From Streptomyces rapamycinicus NRRL 5491 (GTDB taxonomy: Bacteria; Actinomycetota; Actinomycetes; Streptomycetales; Streptomycetaceae), in the NCBI RefSeq assembly GCF_024298965.1, contig NZ_CP085193.1, forward strand, positions 2,046,001-2,110,000: a stretch of DNA of 64,000 bases, written 5' to 3'. Both the position numbers and the translations under genes were made by a program. The notes under the pieces are model-generated. The model saw only the letters and a program-made list of their open reading frames with translations. It did not search any database and had not been told where the DNA came from. Below are positions 17,543 through 26,499 of this stretch, piece by piece; positions within the stretch are counted from its first letter, which is position 1, and each line of letters begins with the position of its first letter.

Positions 17543-18658
17543 ATGCCACGCACGTTGAGTTCAACGAAAACCCGCGCCGCGCTCCGCGTATCGGCGCGTA
17601 TCTCTCTCGAATTGCTGCTGATCCTCGTCATGGCCGCGGCGGTCCTGTGGGCCCTGGGCCAGATGTGGTCGGTCATCTGGCCGCTCGTCGTCGGCCTGCT
17701 CCTCACGACGCTGACCTGGCCCCTGGCCCGCCTGCTGCGCGGGTGGGGGTGGCCTCCCGCGCTGGCCGCCTCGGTCGTGACCCTGCTGTTCCTCCTGGTC
17801 GCCACGGGTATCGTGGCGCTGATCGCGGTGCCCGTGGCATCCCAGTCCGGTGAACTGGCCGACGGTGTGACCGAAGGCATCCAGCGGGTGCGCGAATGGG
17901 CCGCCGGGCCGCCACTGAACATCGACGATGCCCAGATCGCACAGGCCACCGACACCGCGGCCGCCCGGCTGCAGAGCAGTGCCGGCAGCTTGGTCAGCGC
18001 TGTCGTCGCGGGTGTGAGCACGGTGGTCGACGGTGTGATCACCGCCGTCCTCGCGCTCTTCCTGATGTTCTTCTTCCTCAAGGACGGCCCGCGGTTCCTG
18101 CCGTGGCTCGCCCGTCAGCTCCCCGGCCGGCTCGCCACCGACATCCCCGCCGTGGCCGAGCGCAGTTGGGACACCCTCGGCGCCTTCGTGCGTTCCCAGG
18201 CGCTGGTCGGTCTGCTCGACGCCATCCTCATCGGACTCGGGCTGTGGGCTCTGGGAGTACCGCTGGTGCTGCCGCTGGCGGTCCTGACCTTCATCTCCGC
18301 GTTCATTCCCGTCGTGGGGGCCCTGTTCGCGGGTGTGGTCGCGGTGCTCATCGCGTTGGTGTTCAACGGTCCGACGGACGCGCTGATCGCGCTGGCGATC
18401 ATCATCGTGGTGCAGCAGCTCGAGGGCAACGTGTTCCAGCCCATGATCCAAAGCCGGGGCCTCGGCCTGCACGCGGCGGTCGTCCTGCTGGCGGTCACGC
18501 TGGGCAGCAGCCTGGCCGGGATCGTGGGCAGTCTGCTCGCCGTACCGGTGGCCGCGCTGATCGCGGTGGCCTGGAACTACGTGCGCGAACAGCTCAGCCA
18601 GCCGCCACAGGAGCCGGAGAACGACGAGCAGCCCGCCGGTGGCGCCATCGTGTCGTAG
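17543..18658 (+). CDS. AI-2E family transporter (PerM/TqsA type)
   Basis: A 371-residue membrane protein of the AI-2E transporter family: two N-terminal segments (about 22-40 and 45-62), a third, a soluble central part with GVTEGIQRVREWAAGPPLNIDD, and the conserved C-terminal bundle with FFLKDGPRF, ISAFIPVVGALFAGVVAVLIAL, QQLEGNVFQPMIQSRGLGLHAAVVLLAV and SLLAVPVAALI. The family includes the AI-2 exporter TqsA and Na+/H+ antiporter-like members; most actinobacterial members have no known substrate. It follows the DMT gene by 73 bp and could be co-transcribed or separate. Confidence 0.9.
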   Translation: MPRTLSSTKTRAALRVSARISLELLLILVMAAAVLWALGQMWSVIWPLVVGLLLTTLTWPLARLLRGWGWPPALAASVVTLLFLLVATGIVALIAVPVASQSGELADGVTEGIQRVREWAAGPPLNIDDAQIAQATDTAAARLQSSAGSLVSAVVAGVSTVVDGVITAVLALFLMFFFLKDGPRFLPWLARQLPGRLATDIPAVAERSWDTLGAFVRSQALVGLLDAILIGLGLWALGVPLVLPLAVLTFISAFIPVVGALFAGVVAVLIALVFNGPTDALIALAIIIVVQQLEGNVFQPMIQSRGLGLHAAVVLLAVTLGSSLAGIVGSLLAVPVAALIAVAWNYVREQLSQPPQEPENDEQPAGGAIVS

Positions 18659-18666
18659 CGCCTCGG

Positions 18667-18704
18667 CGTCGTGGGCCGCGGGGCATGGCCCCCGGCGCAC
18701 GACG
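18667..18704. terminator. Hairpin between convergent genes
   Basis: CGTCGTG at 18667 pairs with CACGACG ending at 18704, with an inner GC stem (CGGGGC with GCCCCCG) and a small loop. It lies between the stops of the AI-2E gene and the isochorismatase-fold gene and can serve both strands. Confidence 0.6.
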
Positions 18705-18721
18705 GTGAGCGTGGGAGCGGT

Positions 18722-19291
18722 TCACCATTCGCTGAGCCAGGACTCCCCGGTCATGACCCGCGCGCCTCGGCCGGGGAAGATTCGCGCCATGAGGAAGTCA
18801 TGGACGTCCGCCTCGGCATCCGCGCAGGCGTCGCTCAGGACGGTGGCCCGGTAGTCGCGATCCAGGGCGTCGTAGAGCGTTCCCGCGACCATGGCGCTGG
18901 TCGCCACGCCCGTCAGCGCGATCGATTCGACGTGGTGGGCGCGCAGCACCAGTTCGAGTTCCGTTCCGGCGAACGCGCTGGTGCGGCGCTTGGTGATGAC
19001 GACATCCTCGGGTTGCGGTGCCAGTTGCGGAATGATGTCCGTCTCCCCGGATCCCTCGTGAAACAGTGGGCCGGCTTGGTGAAACGCCGTGAACAGGGTG
19101 TTGTTCTCGGAGACGTCGGCTCCTGAGGCCCGCAGTTCTGTACGTACGAAGACAACGAGGATGCCGTGCGCGCGAGCCGCGTGTACCAGCGACCGCATGG
19201 GGGGCACGGGCGCTCGGCTGAACGCGTAGTTGGCGAGGATGCCTGTCTGCATGTCGCCGATGATGAGTGCGGTGTCGGTGCGGCCGGTCAC
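18722..19291 (-). CDS. Isochorismatase-fold hydrolase lacking the nucleophile Cys
   Basis: A 189-residue isochorismatase-like protein. The catalytic Asp (ALIIGDMQTG) and Lys (VVITKRRTSAF) are present. The third position, Cys in nicotinamidase and N-carbamoylsarcosine amidase (GxxTxxCV), reads GVATSAMVAGT, so there is no Cys. This resembles the group acting on isochorismate-like ethers or of unknown activity. The start is GTG at 19291, with GGAG upstream, overlapping the MFS stop by 4 bases (GTGA). It ends the hyuA-hyuB-MFS operon and probably acts on a product of the Hyu enzymes. Confidence 0.82.
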   Translation of the reverse strand: MTGRTDTALIIGDMQTGILANYAFSRAPVPPMRSLVHAARAHGILVVFVRTELRASGADVSENNTLFTAFHQAGPLFHEGSGETDIIPQLAPQPEDVVITKRRTSAFAGTELELVLRAHHVESIALTGVATSAMVAGTLYDALDRDYRATVLSDACADAEADVHDFLMARIFPGRGARVMTGESWLSEW

Positions 19292-20652
19292 CCGATCTTC
19301 TCCGTGTCGTGGGGCTGGGGCAGTGGATCCTGGGCGGTTGACTGTTCCGCCTTTCGCCCGGCCGTCAGCAGGATCACCAATCCGGCCGCGAGCATGAGGG
19401 CGATGGCCAGGAGGGCGTAGGTGAAGTCGCCGGTCGCGTCCGCGATGGCGCCGGTCATATAGGGGCCGATGAAGCCGCTGACGTTGCTCACCGAGTTGAT
19501 CAGCGCGATACCCGAGGCCGCGGCGGCACCGGTCAGACACAGCGGCGGCAGTCGCCAGAACTGCGGCATGGCGGTGAAGACCCCGGACACGCTGACGCAG
19601 AACGCCCCGATGAACAGGACGTCGTTGCGGGTGAAGGTGGCCAGCAGCAGGCCCACGGCGCCGAAGGCCAGGGGTACCGCCGTGGAGAACACCACGGACC
19701 TGCGCGCCGCCACCTTGGCCCAGGCGAGCATGGCGACGATGGCGATGGCCGAGGGGATACCGGCGAGCAGCACACTGCTGACATCCGAGATCGTGGAGGC
19801 GTTCCCGGTGAGCGTGGAGATCATCGTCGGCAGGAAGAAGGCGATGGGGTACAGCCCGAAGACGATGGCGAAGAAGGCGAAGGACAGCATCCACACGCGG
19901 CCGCTGGAGAGCGCCTGGCGCATCCCGGTGAGCGCGCCATGTGCGTTCTGCTGGGCGGTTTCCAGGGTGAGCCGATGCTGGATGGCGTCCTTCTCCTGGG
20001 CTGTCAGCCACTTCGCGTCGGCGGGCCGGTCCGGCAGCAGGCCGTAGATCAGGGTTCCGGACAGGACGGTGAACAGGCCCTCGGTGAAGAACAACGACCG
20101 CCACCCGGCGTACCCGGTGAGCTGTTCACCCCAGGACAGCATGGCCGCGGCGAGGGGCGATCCGATGATGCCGGACAGCGGAATCATGATGAAGAAGATC
20201 GACATGGCCCAGGTCCGCTGTCTCCTGGGAAACCAGAAGGTCATGTACAGCAGGATTCCGGCGGCCAGCCCGGCCTCCGCGAAGCCGAGCAGGATGCGCA
20301 TGAGGTAGAGCTGGCCAACGCTCTGCACGGCCGCGGTTCCCATGGTGACGAAGCCCCAGGAGACCAGGATGCGGGTGATCCATTTCCGCGCCCCGAACCG
20401 GCGCAGCATCATATTGCTGGGGATTTCCACCAGGATGTAGCCGATGAAGAACAGGCCGGAGGCCAGGCCCAGCTGTCCGGCGGTGATGCCGAGGCTCTTG
20501 TTGAGCGACTGTGCCACGTAGCCGAGATTGGCACGGTCGATATAGCTCATCACGTAGGCGAGGCCGATGAGCGGGATGATGCGGATGCCTACTTTGCGCC
20601 ATACGCGGCGCATGTCATCGTCTGTCTTTGTCAGGGCGGTGACCTCGGCCAT
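19288..20652 (-). CDS. MFS transporter, ACS type, in the hyu operon
   Basis: A 454-residue major facilitator permease. YVMSYIDRANLGYVAQSL in the first membrane segment and AEAGLAAGILLYMTFWFPRRQR place it in the ACS (organic anion:cation symporter) group, like the permease at 553. GAGG precedes the ATG at 20652. It follows hyuB by 70 bp and overlaps the isochorismatase-fold gene, so it most likely imports the substrate of this operon, an organic anion or cyclic amide. The C-terminal tail is hydrophilic and short. Confidence 0.87.
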   Translation of the reverse strand: MAEVTALTKTDDDMRRVWRKVGIRIIPLIGLAYVMSYIDRANLGYVAQSLNKSLGITAGQLGLASGLFFIGYILVEIPSNMMLRRFGARKWITRILVSWGFVTMGTAAVQSVGQLYLMRILLGFAEAGLAAGILLYMTFWFPRRQRTWAMSIFFIMIPLSGIIGSPLAAAMLSWGEQLTGYAGWRSLFFTEGLFTVLSGTLIYGLLPDRPADAKWLTAQEKDAIQHRLTLETAQQNAHGALTGMRQALSSGRVWMLSFAFFAIVFGLYPIAFFLPTMISTLTGNASTISDVSSVLLAGIPSAIAIVAMLAWAKVAARRSVVFSTAVPLAFGAVGLLLATFTRNDVLFIGAFCVSVSGVFTAMPQFWRLPPLCLTGAAAASGIALINSVSNVSGFIGPYMTGAIADATGDFTYALLAIALMLAAGLVILLTAGRKAEQSTAQDPLPQPHDTEKIG

Positions 20653-20722
20653 GACGGGGTCCTCTCGGTGAGCGGGGTCCGAGGATGGTGAGGTGGGGGG
20701 TGAGGTGCGTGGCGGGACGGTG

Positions 20723-22456
20723 CTAGTGGCGCCCGGCGGTGCGCCGGCGCTGTGTTGCCGCCGTGTCGATCTCGCCGTCGGGGGTGACGACGACTCCGTA
20801 GTCGCGGATCGCTCCGGAGGCGGTGACCTTCCCGTCGAGTACGTCCTGGAGGACCCGGCCGGGATCCCGGGTGAAGGGGTCCCCGTGGCCGCCTCCGCCG
20901 GCGGTGACGTGCCGGTGGCGTTCACCGGCGGCGAGGAGCTGGACGACCTTGGCGGGGAGTGTCTGCTCCCGTGGAGTGCCGGGGTTGAGGATGTTGGACG
21001 ACGGCGTGCCCTGGGCTCCTCCTTGGAGGCCGTAGGGCAGGTGGGTGCGCCGGTCGGAGCGGATCTGCACCGAGACCGTGGGGGCGAGGACCGTCATGTC
21101 GCGGAAGGTCGACAGACCGCCGCGCCACCGGCCGGGGCCGCCGGTGTCGGGCAGGTAGCCGTAGCCGTCGATGCGCACATGGCCGGATTGTTCGAGTTCC
21201 TCCACCGGTACGTTGGCCAGGTTGGCGCCGAGCGGGCTGACGCCGTCCACGCCGTCGCGGTCCGGACGGGCTCCCCAGGCCCCGCACAGGATGTCCCACA
21301 GGACGTTGGTGGTTCCGTTCTCCCCGGTGATGCCGATGGCCACGGAGTCCGGGCCGCCGTCGCCCGCGGCCGGGACCCGGTCGGGGAAGACGGGAGCCAG
21401 CGCCCCGAGGACGGTGTCGATGATGCGGTAGGCGACCAGGCCCCGGGCGCCGCGGGCCGAGGGCCTTCGGCCGTTGAGGATGGAGGCCTCGGGGATGGTG
21501 AAGGTGAGGGGCCGGTAGAAGCCGCTGTTGGCCGGGATGTCGGAGCCCAGGGCGCCCTGGATGGCCGCGTAGGAGGCGGACCGGGTGAAGGACGCGGTGG
21601 CGTTGAGGGCCGAGGCGACCTGGGGGGAGGACCCGGAGAAGTCCAGGTGCAGGGTGTCCCCGCTGATGGTGACGGTGACGCGGAAGGGGATGGGCGGCGA
21701 GCCCATGCCGTCGTCGTCGATGAAGTCCTCGAAGGCGTAGGCACCGTCGGGGGCTTCGGCGAGCGCCGCGCGCAGCAGGGTCTCGGAGTGGGCGAGGAGT
21801 TCCTCGTTGAGTGCGGCCAGCCCGTCGGTGCCGTGGCGTCCGGCCAGCTCCTTGAGTCCTTCCCCGCCCGCGTGACACGCGGCGAGCTGTGCCTCCAGGT
21901 CGCCACGGAGAAGGTCCGGCTCGCGTACGTTGCGCAGGATGAGCGCGAGGAAGGTCTCGTTGAGCGTGCCCGCGTCGTACAGCCGGGACGGCGGTATCTG
22001 CACGCCTTCCGCGAAGATGCTGGTGGACTGCACCGCCATGGATCCCGCGGCCCAGCCCCCCACGTCCACGTGGTTGACGACGGTGACCGAGTAGCCGAGC
22101 AGCTCCTGCCCCGAGGTGAACACCGGGGCGATCGCGAAGATGTCGGGCAGGTGCATGCCGCCCAGGTCGGGATCGTTGAGAAGGTAGACGTCGCCCGGGC
22201 GGACGGTGTCGCCGAAGGCCGTCAGCACGGCGCCCATGGCCTCGGGGATGGAGCCGAGGTGCACCGGACAGGTGTTGGCCTGCGCGATCACCCGTCCCGA
22301 GGCGTCGCACAGCGCGGCCGAGAAGTCCATGCTGGAGGCGACGATCTGGGAGTGCGCGGTGCGCAGAATGGTGATCGCCATCTCGTCCGCGAGTCCGGTC
22401 ACCGCGTTCCGGTAGACCTCGAACGTGGCGGCGTCGCTGATCGGGCGCGGGCTCAT
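20723..22456 (-). CDS. hyuB: Hydantoinase B / oxoprolinase family subunit
   Basis: A 577-residue HyuB-type subunit. Family features are EVYRNAVTGLADEMAITILRTAHSQIV near the start, CPVHLGSIPEAM, LLNDPDLGGMHLPDI, then PPIPFRVTVTISGDTLHLDFSGSSPQ and a Gly-rich C-terminal block. With HyuA it forms an ATP-dependent enzyme that opens cyclic amides such as N-methylhydantoin, 5-oxoproline or related rings, or carboxylates ketones. The ATG at 22456 overlaps the hyuA stop (ATGA), giving equal production of both subunits. The true substrate cannot be read from the sequence. Confidence 0.9.
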   Translation of the reverse strand: MSPRPISDAATFEVYRNAVTGLADEMAITILRTAHSQIVASSMDFSAALCDASGRVIAQANTCPVHLGSIPEAMGAVLTAFGDTVRPGDVYLLNDPDLGGMHLPDIFAIAPVFTSGQELLGYSVTVVNHVDVGGWAAGSMAVQSTSIFAEGVQIPPSRLYDAGTLNETFLALILRNVREPDLLRGDLEAQLAACHAGGEGLKELAGRHGTDGLAALNEELLAHSETLLRAALAEAPDGAYAFEDFIDDDGMGSPPIPFRVTVTISGDTLHLDFSGSSPQVASALNATASFTRSASYAAIQGALGSDIPANSGFYRPLTFTIPEASILNGRRPSARGARGLVAYRIIDTVLGALAPVFPDRVPAAGDGGPDSVAIGITGENGTTNVLWDILCGAWGARPDRDGVDGVSPLGANLANVPVEELEQSGHVRIDGYGYLPDTGGPGRWRGGLSTFRDMTVLAPTVSVQIRSDRRTHLPYGLQGGAQGTPSSNILNPGTPREQTLPAKVVQLLAAGERHRHVTAGGGGHGDPFTRDPGRVLQDVLDGKVTASGAIRDYGVVVTPDGEIDTAATQRRRTAGRH

Positions 22457-24567
22457 GAGGTTGCCTCCGGGGCTGTGGTCGTCCAGCTGATGACGATGTT
22501 GTTGAAGCGGTCGCGGTGGGCGGTGGCCGCCGGTGGTACGAGGGTGGTGGCATCCATGTCCTCGATGACGAAGGGGCCTTGCCGGGGCTCCGGTGACAGT
22601 GCGGCACGGGTGATGACCGGGGTCGGCTCGGTCCGGTCGAATCGGCACTCCCGAGTCGTTTCGGCACGGGGCGCCGAGGGCGGCAGGCTCAGGAGCCGCT
22701 CGACGCCGACGGGATTGCGCACCCGCCCGCGGACACGGAGGTTGACGATCTCCACAAGCTCGTCGGTACCGGCGCGGCCGTAGGTGCGGTGGTGCTCGGC
22801 GTGGAACCGCTGCCGCACGGAGGCCATCAGGCCGGAGTCCAGCTTCCCGTCGGGCACGGTGACGGACAGCTCGAACCGCTGACCGCGGTAGCGCATGTCG
22901 AGGACCCGCTGTACCTCGGTGTGCGCCGAGGGGGCGGCCTCCGCCAGGGCCTCGGTGACTTCCTTGGCCATCCGGTCGAACTCCGCGCCGAGCAGGTCGA
23001 GCGCGTCGAGGTCCGTCCGGTGGGGCACCACCGCCTGCCGTTCGGTGTCGGCGACGAGGAGTCCCAGACTGCTGAACAGCCCGGTGTGCACGGGGACGAT
23101 GACGGTGTCGATGCCGAGTTCCCGGGCGATGGCCGCGCCGTAGAGGGGCCCGGCGCCGCCGAAGGCCACCATGACGGCCTCCCGCGGATCGCGGCCGCGT
23201 TCGCTGGTGACGGCCTTGACGGCCTTGGTCATGCTGGACACGGCGACTTCGTAGGCTCCGCGCGCGGCCGCCGGGATGTCCACGCCGAGGTCGTCGGCCA
23301 CCGGGGCGATGGCCTGCCGGGCGAGGTCCGGCTCGATGGCCACCCGTCCCCCGGCCAGGGCCTGCGAGCTGAGGTAGCCCAGGACCACGTTGGCGTCGGT
23401 CAGCGTGGGGCTGGTCCCTCCGTTTCCGTAGCAGGCGGGACCGGGCCGGGAGCCGGCGCTCTCCGGTCCGACCCGCAGGGATCCGGCGACGTCGGTGGAG
23501 ATGACGCTGCCCCCGCCCGCACCCACTTCGGCGATGTCGATGGAGGGCACGCGCAGCGCGTATCCCGCCCCCTTGCCCATGCCGCGGGTGATGTTCATGC
23601 CCCCGCCGACCTCGTAGTCACCGGCGACGAACGGTTCCCCGTTCTCGATGAGGGATGCCTTGGCCGTGGTGCCGCCCATGTCGAAGGCGACCACCGAGTC
23701 GATCCCCATGAGCTGGGCGAGTTTCCGTACGGCGATGACACCGGCGGCGGGCCCCGACTCGATGATCTGTACCGGGCGCGCCACCACTGAGGGGGCGTCG
23801 AGGAGGCCACCGCTGGACTGCATGATCATCAAGGGCGCGGAGACGCCCGCTTCCCGCAGATCCTCGCCGAGCGCCGTGACATAGTCATGGACCTGGGGGC
23901 CCACATAGCTGTTGACGACCGCGGTACTGGTGCGCTCGTACTCCTGCATCTGAGGCGTGATGTCGACGGAGGCGGTCACATACGTGCCGGGCAGGAGGGC
24001 CCGCAGTTCGGCGGCGGCCCGGCGCTCCTCCTCGGGACGGACATAGGAGTTGATCAGACACACCGCCACCGCCTCGATGCCCGCGGCCCGGATCTCGTCT
24101 GCCACCCGCGCCAGTTCAGCGGAGTCCACCGGGGGTTCGAGGTGGCCGTCGGCGGTGATGCGCTGGTCGATCTCGTAGCGGTGGCGCCGGGGAACCAGCG
24201 GGGTCGGCCGCTGCCAGGAGAGGTCGTACAGCAGGGGGCGGCGCAGGCGCCCGAGTTCCAGAACGTCCCGGAATCCCCGCGTGGTCACCAGGGCGGTACG
24301 GGCTCCCCGCATCTCCAGAATGGCGTTGGTGGCCACCGTGGTGGCGTGCAGCATCGCCGTGACCTGGTGCGGGAACGCGTCCGCCGCGGAGAGCGCGGCC
24401 CGGGTTCCGCCGAGGACGCCGCTGCCGAAGTCCGGCGGTGTGGAGAGGACCTTCACCGGGACGACCCGGCCGCCCGGGCCCAGGGCGATGACATCGGTGA
24501 AGGTCCCGCCGATGTCGGCGGCGACTCGCCAGCTTCCGTCGAGATCGGTCAAAGCGGGTCCTGGCAT
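22453..24567 (-). CDS. hyuA: Hydantoinase A / oxoprolinase family subunit (ATPase)
   Basis: A 704-residue ASKHA-fold subunit. The phosphate loop AADIGGTFTDVIALGPGG is at residues 15-32; later come HATTVATNAILEMRGARTALVTTRGFRD, the second ATP motif VVAFDMGGTTAKASLI, and VAFGGAGPLYGAAIARELG. HyuA phosphorylates the amide oxygen of a cyclic substrate at the expense of ATP so that water can open the ring. AAGGAG lies 6 bases before the ATG. It is first in the operon hyuA-hyuB-MFS-hydrolase. Two GATC-centred palindromes 80-113 bp upstream are the probable sites of the GntR regulator at 26500. Confidence 0.9.
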   Translation of the reverse strand: MPGPALTDLDGSWRVAADIGGTFTDVIALGPGGRVVPVKVLSTPPDFGSGVLGGTRAALSAADAFPHQVTAMLHATTVATNAILEMRGARTALVTTRGFRDVLELGRLRRPLLYDLSWQRPTPLVPRRHRYEIDQRITADGHLEPPVDSAELARVADEIRAAGIEAVAVCLINSYVRPEEERRAAAELRALLPGTYVTASVDITPQMQEYERTSTAVVNSYVGPQVHDYVTALGEDLREAGVSAPLMIMQSSGGLLDAPSVVARPVQIIESGPAAGVIAVRKLAQLMGIDSVVAFDMGGTTAKASLIENGEPFVAGDYEVGGGMNITRGMGKGAGYALRVPSIDIAEVGAGGGSVISTDVAGSLRVGPESAGSRPGPACYGNGGTSPTLTDANVVLGYLSSQALAGGRVAIEPDLARQAIAPVADDLGVDIPAAARGAYEVAVSSMTKAVKAVTSERGRDPREAVMVAFGGAGPLYGAAIARELGIDTVIVPVHTGLFSSLGLLVADTERQAVVPHRTDLDALDLLGAEFDRMAKEVTEALAEAAPSAHTEVQRVLDMRYRGQRFELSVTVPDGKLDSGLMASVRQRFHAEHHRTYGRAGTDELVEIVNLRVRGRVRNPVGVERLLSLPPSAPRAETTRECRFDRTEPTPVITRAALSPEPRQGPFVIEDMDATTLVPPAATAHRDRFNNIVISWTTTAPEATS

Positions 24568-24646
24568 GTTCGGCTCCTTGAAAGGCGGCCCTGAAGGGGC
24601 TCCCTCGTGCCACCCCTCCGGCAGTTGCGATGACCATAAGGCAGAT

Positions 24647-24680
24647 CTGAGATCTCAGCAATGGGTACGTAAGATCCTTA
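24647..24680. promoter_or_regulatory. Paired GATC palindromes upstream of hyuA
   Basis: CTGAGATCTCAG (24647-24658) is a perfect 12-bp palindrome; GTAAGATCCTTA (24669-24680) is an imperfect one. Their GATC cores start exactly 22 bp apart. The same arrangement occurs at 26405 and 27232. Confidence 0.7.
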
Positions 24681-24742
24681 CTCCCGGTCCCTGTTGCCCG
24701 CGCGACACCTCGCCGTACCGCGTGCGTCGGCTTCCGTTCCCG

Positions 24743-25906
24743 CTATTCCACGACGGGCGGGCGGGCCGCCACGCCGCCCCCGCTCCCCCGGCTCAACTCC
24801 CCGAGCCGCCGCCCCACTTCCTCGAGGTCGGCGGCGGATCCCCCGTACACCATGCGGACGTGTGTGTCCGGCCCCGCGAAGGCGTCTCCCGCGATGGCCG
24901 TCAGGCCGTGATCCAGCAGCAGCCGCTCCAACCGGCGGCCACGGAATCCGAGCGGGGCACAGTCGACGAAGACGAAAACGCCGGCGTCGGGGCGTACCGA
25001 GGCGAGACCGGCACGCTCCAGTCCGCCGCGGAGAATGTCACGCCGGGCCCGCATGGTGGCGAACTCTTGTTCGATCCAGTGTTGTGGACCGGTCATGACG
25101 GCACGCGCCGCGGCCTGGGCCACGTCGCCGACGTTGATGGCGTCCCATTCGAAGGCATGGTGTATCGGCTCCAGCAGGTGGGCGGGAGCGTGCACATATC
25201 CGACCCGCCAGCTGGTGAAGGCGTAGTTCTTACTGAGGCTGGTCACGGTGACCAGGTCCGGATGGTGATCGCGCAGCAGCATTTGCGGCACATAGCCGGG
25301 CCCGTCCCATACATACCGCTCGTAGGACTCGTCGGAGAAGACGGTCAGACCATGGCGCGCGGCGATGGCCAGGAGCTGACGCAGCCGCTCCCGGCCGGGC
25401 ACATAGCCGGTCGGATTGTTGGGGTTGCAGATCAGCAGCGCCCGGGTGGCGGGAGTGACCGCGGCCTCCACAGCCGCCGGGACATGGTCCCAGCCGCGGC
25501 TCTCGTCGGACGGTACGTACACCGGGCGGGCACCCGCCAGGCGGATCATGCCGTCGAAGAAGTAGCTCGGAGCGGGGACCACGACTTCGTCGCCCGGTGA
25601 CAGCAGGGCCCTCAGCGCCACGCTCATCCCGTGCTGGGCGCCATGGGTGATCAGCAGTTCGCGCCCCGGGTCCACCGCGAGCCCGTACGCGGCCCCGAGA
25701 CGCGAGGCGATCGCCTGGCGGAGCTCTCCGGAACCGCGACTGCTCCGGGGGAACACCTCGCCCGCGGCGGTCCGCACCGCCTCCACGACGTGTTCCGGCA
25801 TGGGCAGCGTCGGCACGCCGCGGAAGGGGACCATGGCCGCCCGGCCCGGCGGTGCCGTCCGGGCACGGTCGGCGAGTTCAAGGGCCGGCAGACGTTCCAG
25901 CTTCAT
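24743..25906 (-). CDS. PLP-dependent aminotransferase, class I/II
   Basis: A 387-residue fold-type I aminotransferase. The PLP features are: YFFDGM after the cofactor helix, ICNPNNPTGYVPGRERL, VFSDESYERYVWDG (PLP Asp and Tyr), the Schiff-base Lys in TVTSLSKNYAFTSWRVGY, and a C-terminal substrate Arg in THVRMVYGG. It most resembles aspartate/aromatic aminotransferase-like enzymes. The ATG at 25906 overlaps the stop of the upstream ATP-binding protein by 4 bases (ATGA). With the hyu operon it may transaminate the amino acid released by ring opening; this is inferred from the shared operators. Confidence 0.88.
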   Translation of the reverse strand: MKLERLPALELADRARTAPPGRAAMVPFRGVPTLPMPEHVVEAVRTAAGEVFPRSSRGSGELRQAIASRLGAAYGLAVDPGRELLITHGAQHGMSVALRALLSPGDEVVVPAPSYFFDGMIRLAGARPVYVPSDESRGWDHVPAAVEAAVTPATRALLICNPNNPTGYVPGRERLRQLLAIAARHGLTVFSDESYERYVWDGPGYVPQMLLRDHHPDLVTVTSLSKNYAFTSWRVGYVHAPAHLLEPIHHAFEWDAINVGDVAQAAARAVMTGPQHWIEQEFATMRARRDILRGGLERAGLASVRPDAGVFVFVDCAPLGFRGRRLERLLLDHGLTAIAGDAFAGPDTHVRMVYGGSAADLEEVGRRLGELSRGSGGGVAARPPVVE

Positions 25907-26352
25907 CGGATTCCCTTCACGGATCTTGGTACGCCGGGCAGCCGGGCCCAGACGGTCTTGCCGTCGGGATGCCGTTCGGCCGTGAGGCTCCCGCCGAATT
26001 CGGTGAGCAGTGCGGCGACGATCGCCGTCCCGCGGCCATGGGTGGCCTCCGGGGAGGCGGCTGTCGGCCTCGGAACGTCGCGGGAGTTGTCGCGGACACC
26101 GAGTTCCAGCGTTCCGTCCTCGCCGATCCTGAGGATGACGACGATGCTCGGCGTACACACGCCGGCGTGATGCACGGCGTTGGTCACCAGCTCCGAGGCG
26201 ATGAGGCCAACGCCGTGGACCAGTTCGCCGCCCTCGGGGATTCCCCACTCGAGGAGGGTCTCCACCAGGGCACTCCGGACCACGGGCACGTCGGCGGCGG
26301 AAGGCGGCAGGGAGAATGTCCGGTCGGCCCGGCAGAGCGCTGTGGTGTTCAT
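25903..26352 (-). CDS. HATPase_c protein, anti-sigma / RsbW-like kinase
   Basis: A 149-residue GHKL ATP-binding protein of the common Streptomyces RsbW-like kind. It has the N-box as LIASELVTNAVHHAG, a G1-like VRDNSRDVPRP and a short G2 GRGTAIVAALLTEFGG. No histidine phosphorylation site or sensor is present, so it should act as an anti-sigma factor or phosphorylate an anti-anti-sigma factor. The start at 26352 is favoured by GAG-rich sequence 8 bases upstream; starts up to 26397 are open. Coupling by ATGA to an aminotransferase is unusual for this family. Confidence 0.8.
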   Translation of the reverse strand: MNTTALCRADRTFSLPPSAADVPVVRSALVETLLEWGIPEGGELVHGVGLIASELVTNAVHHAGVCTPSIVVILRIGEDGTLELGVRDNSRDVPRPTAASPEATHGRGTAIVAALLTEFGGSLTAERHPDGKTVWARLPGVPRSVKGIR

Positions 26353-26404
26353 AGTGATCATCTCGATGCGGCAGAAGGCGGGAGACTGAGATTCCACCCC
26401 CCAT

Positions 26405-26438
26405 CTAGGATCTTAGATGTTCTCTACTGAGATCTTAC
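26405..26438. promoter_or_regulatory. Paired GATC palindromes upstream of the ATP-binding protein
   Basis: CTAGGATCTTAG (26405-26416) and CTGAGATCTTAC (26427-26438), with GATC cores exactly 22 bp apart, 53-86 bp before the start at 26352. Confidence 0.7.
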
Positions 26439-26499
26439 ACCTGCTCGGAAAATCGCTTCAACCCCCCGGGGAACGCGAAATGCGTCCGGCCCTCCGAGG

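Noticed and set aside
20693..22783. Long open frame on the plus strand opposite hyuB and hyuA
   Set aside because: It mirrors strong hydantoinase genes and its protein is Gly/Arg/Val-rich without a family; it is an effect of high GC content at third positions.
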